Positions 63,926 to 64,000 of a stretch of DNA of 64,000 nt are shown here, piece by piece. The stretch is taken from positions 1 to 64,000 of the forward strand of contig NZ_WJIB01000002.1 of NCBI RefSeq assembly GCF_019400745.1. Direction: 5' to 3'. The DNA is from Cohnella sp. CFH 77786 (GTDB lineage: Bacteria > Bacillota > Bacilli > Paenibacillales > Paenibacillaceae). The position numbers and the translations under genes are program-made. The notes beneath the pieces are model-generated. The model was not told the origin of the DNA. It made no database searches and saw only the letters and a program-made list of their open reading frames with translations. Within the stretch, counting starts at the first letter, position 1; every line of letters begins with the position of its first letter.

Positions 63926-64000
63926 TTAAGCCCGTATTGCTATACGATCTATTACAGATTGACCAAGCCGAGTTCTTCCCGGGGCTGATCTTCGGGCGCC
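63926..64000. other. Window end without a recognisable gene
   Basis: Seventy-five bases after the array. The last ~30 (CCGAGTTCTTCCCGGGGCTG) look gene-like in composition and may be the edge of a coding region running out of the window, but no frame can be assigned. Confidence 0.3.

Overview
The window looks like chromosomal DNA of a GC-rich Paenibacillaceae species (Cohnella or Paenibacillus-like). The signs are Bacillus-type Shine-Dalgarno sequences with many TTG/GTG starts, a HemZ-type coproporphyrinogen enzyme, the Firmicute block rel-dtd...hisS-aspS-tcdA...rarA, a spore-coat CotB/CotH module, YtpB, a DeoR-nucleoside salvage operon, and an SLH-anchored glycanase. No rRNA, tRNA, transposase, prophage or CRISPR array was seen. 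About 47 protein genes, one clear 6S RNA, one T-box leader and several repeat families were found.

Layout: 1-215 is a 31-bp tandem array, followed by a minus-strand three-gene ABC-2 exporter (212-2839) and a uracil permease (3163-4452). 4667-9238 holds rel, dtd, a small gene and hemZ. 9278-15075 holds a 1507-residue SLH-GH16-multi-CBM surface glucanase with a LacI-family regulator and a pair of LacI-like operators between them. 15263-20317 is a T-box controlled hisS-aspS operon, then tcdA and an OmdA-like gene. 20493-23506 is a spore-coat module: two CotB-like proteins, one with long poly-Asn tracts, divergent from a CotH kinase. 23603-26533 has rarA and a CNNM/CBS transporter.

27187-31541 is an exopolysaccharide-type operon (MBOAT acyltransferase, DHHW protein, secreted GH26-like protein), all three starting with TTG. 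31606-34841 has a nitroreductase and two transporters. 35039-38795 has ytpB, pfkA, small genes and a flavin reductase with a palindromic operator on its promoter. 38906-47881 is a complete deoxyribonucleoside salvage system: deoR, deoC, pdp, purine nucleoside phosphorylase, and a Bmp-type ABC importer. The regulator, catabolic enzymes and importer follow each other on one strand, with an internal terminator after the binding-protein gene.

48475-53991 has a DUF4015 glycosidase-like protein, YitT, a DEAD-box helicase, a YesL-like protein, 6S RNA and a DUF1499 protein. 54090-56921 has tpx, a GltC-like LysR regulator, a YugP-like zinc peptidase and a MerR regulator. 57311-60550 is amtB followed by a GlnD-like nucleotidyltransferase (DUF294) and a DnaQ-like exonuclease. 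A JAMM peptidase, an MFS transporter and a TlpA-like thioredoxin follow. The window ends in a 52-bp tandem array with a stem-loop in most units.

Non-coding architecture is the unusual side of this window: three unrelated minisatellites sit just downstream of genes, a two-hairpin ~100-bp element occurs twice directly after terminators, and several promoters carry clear operator palindromes.
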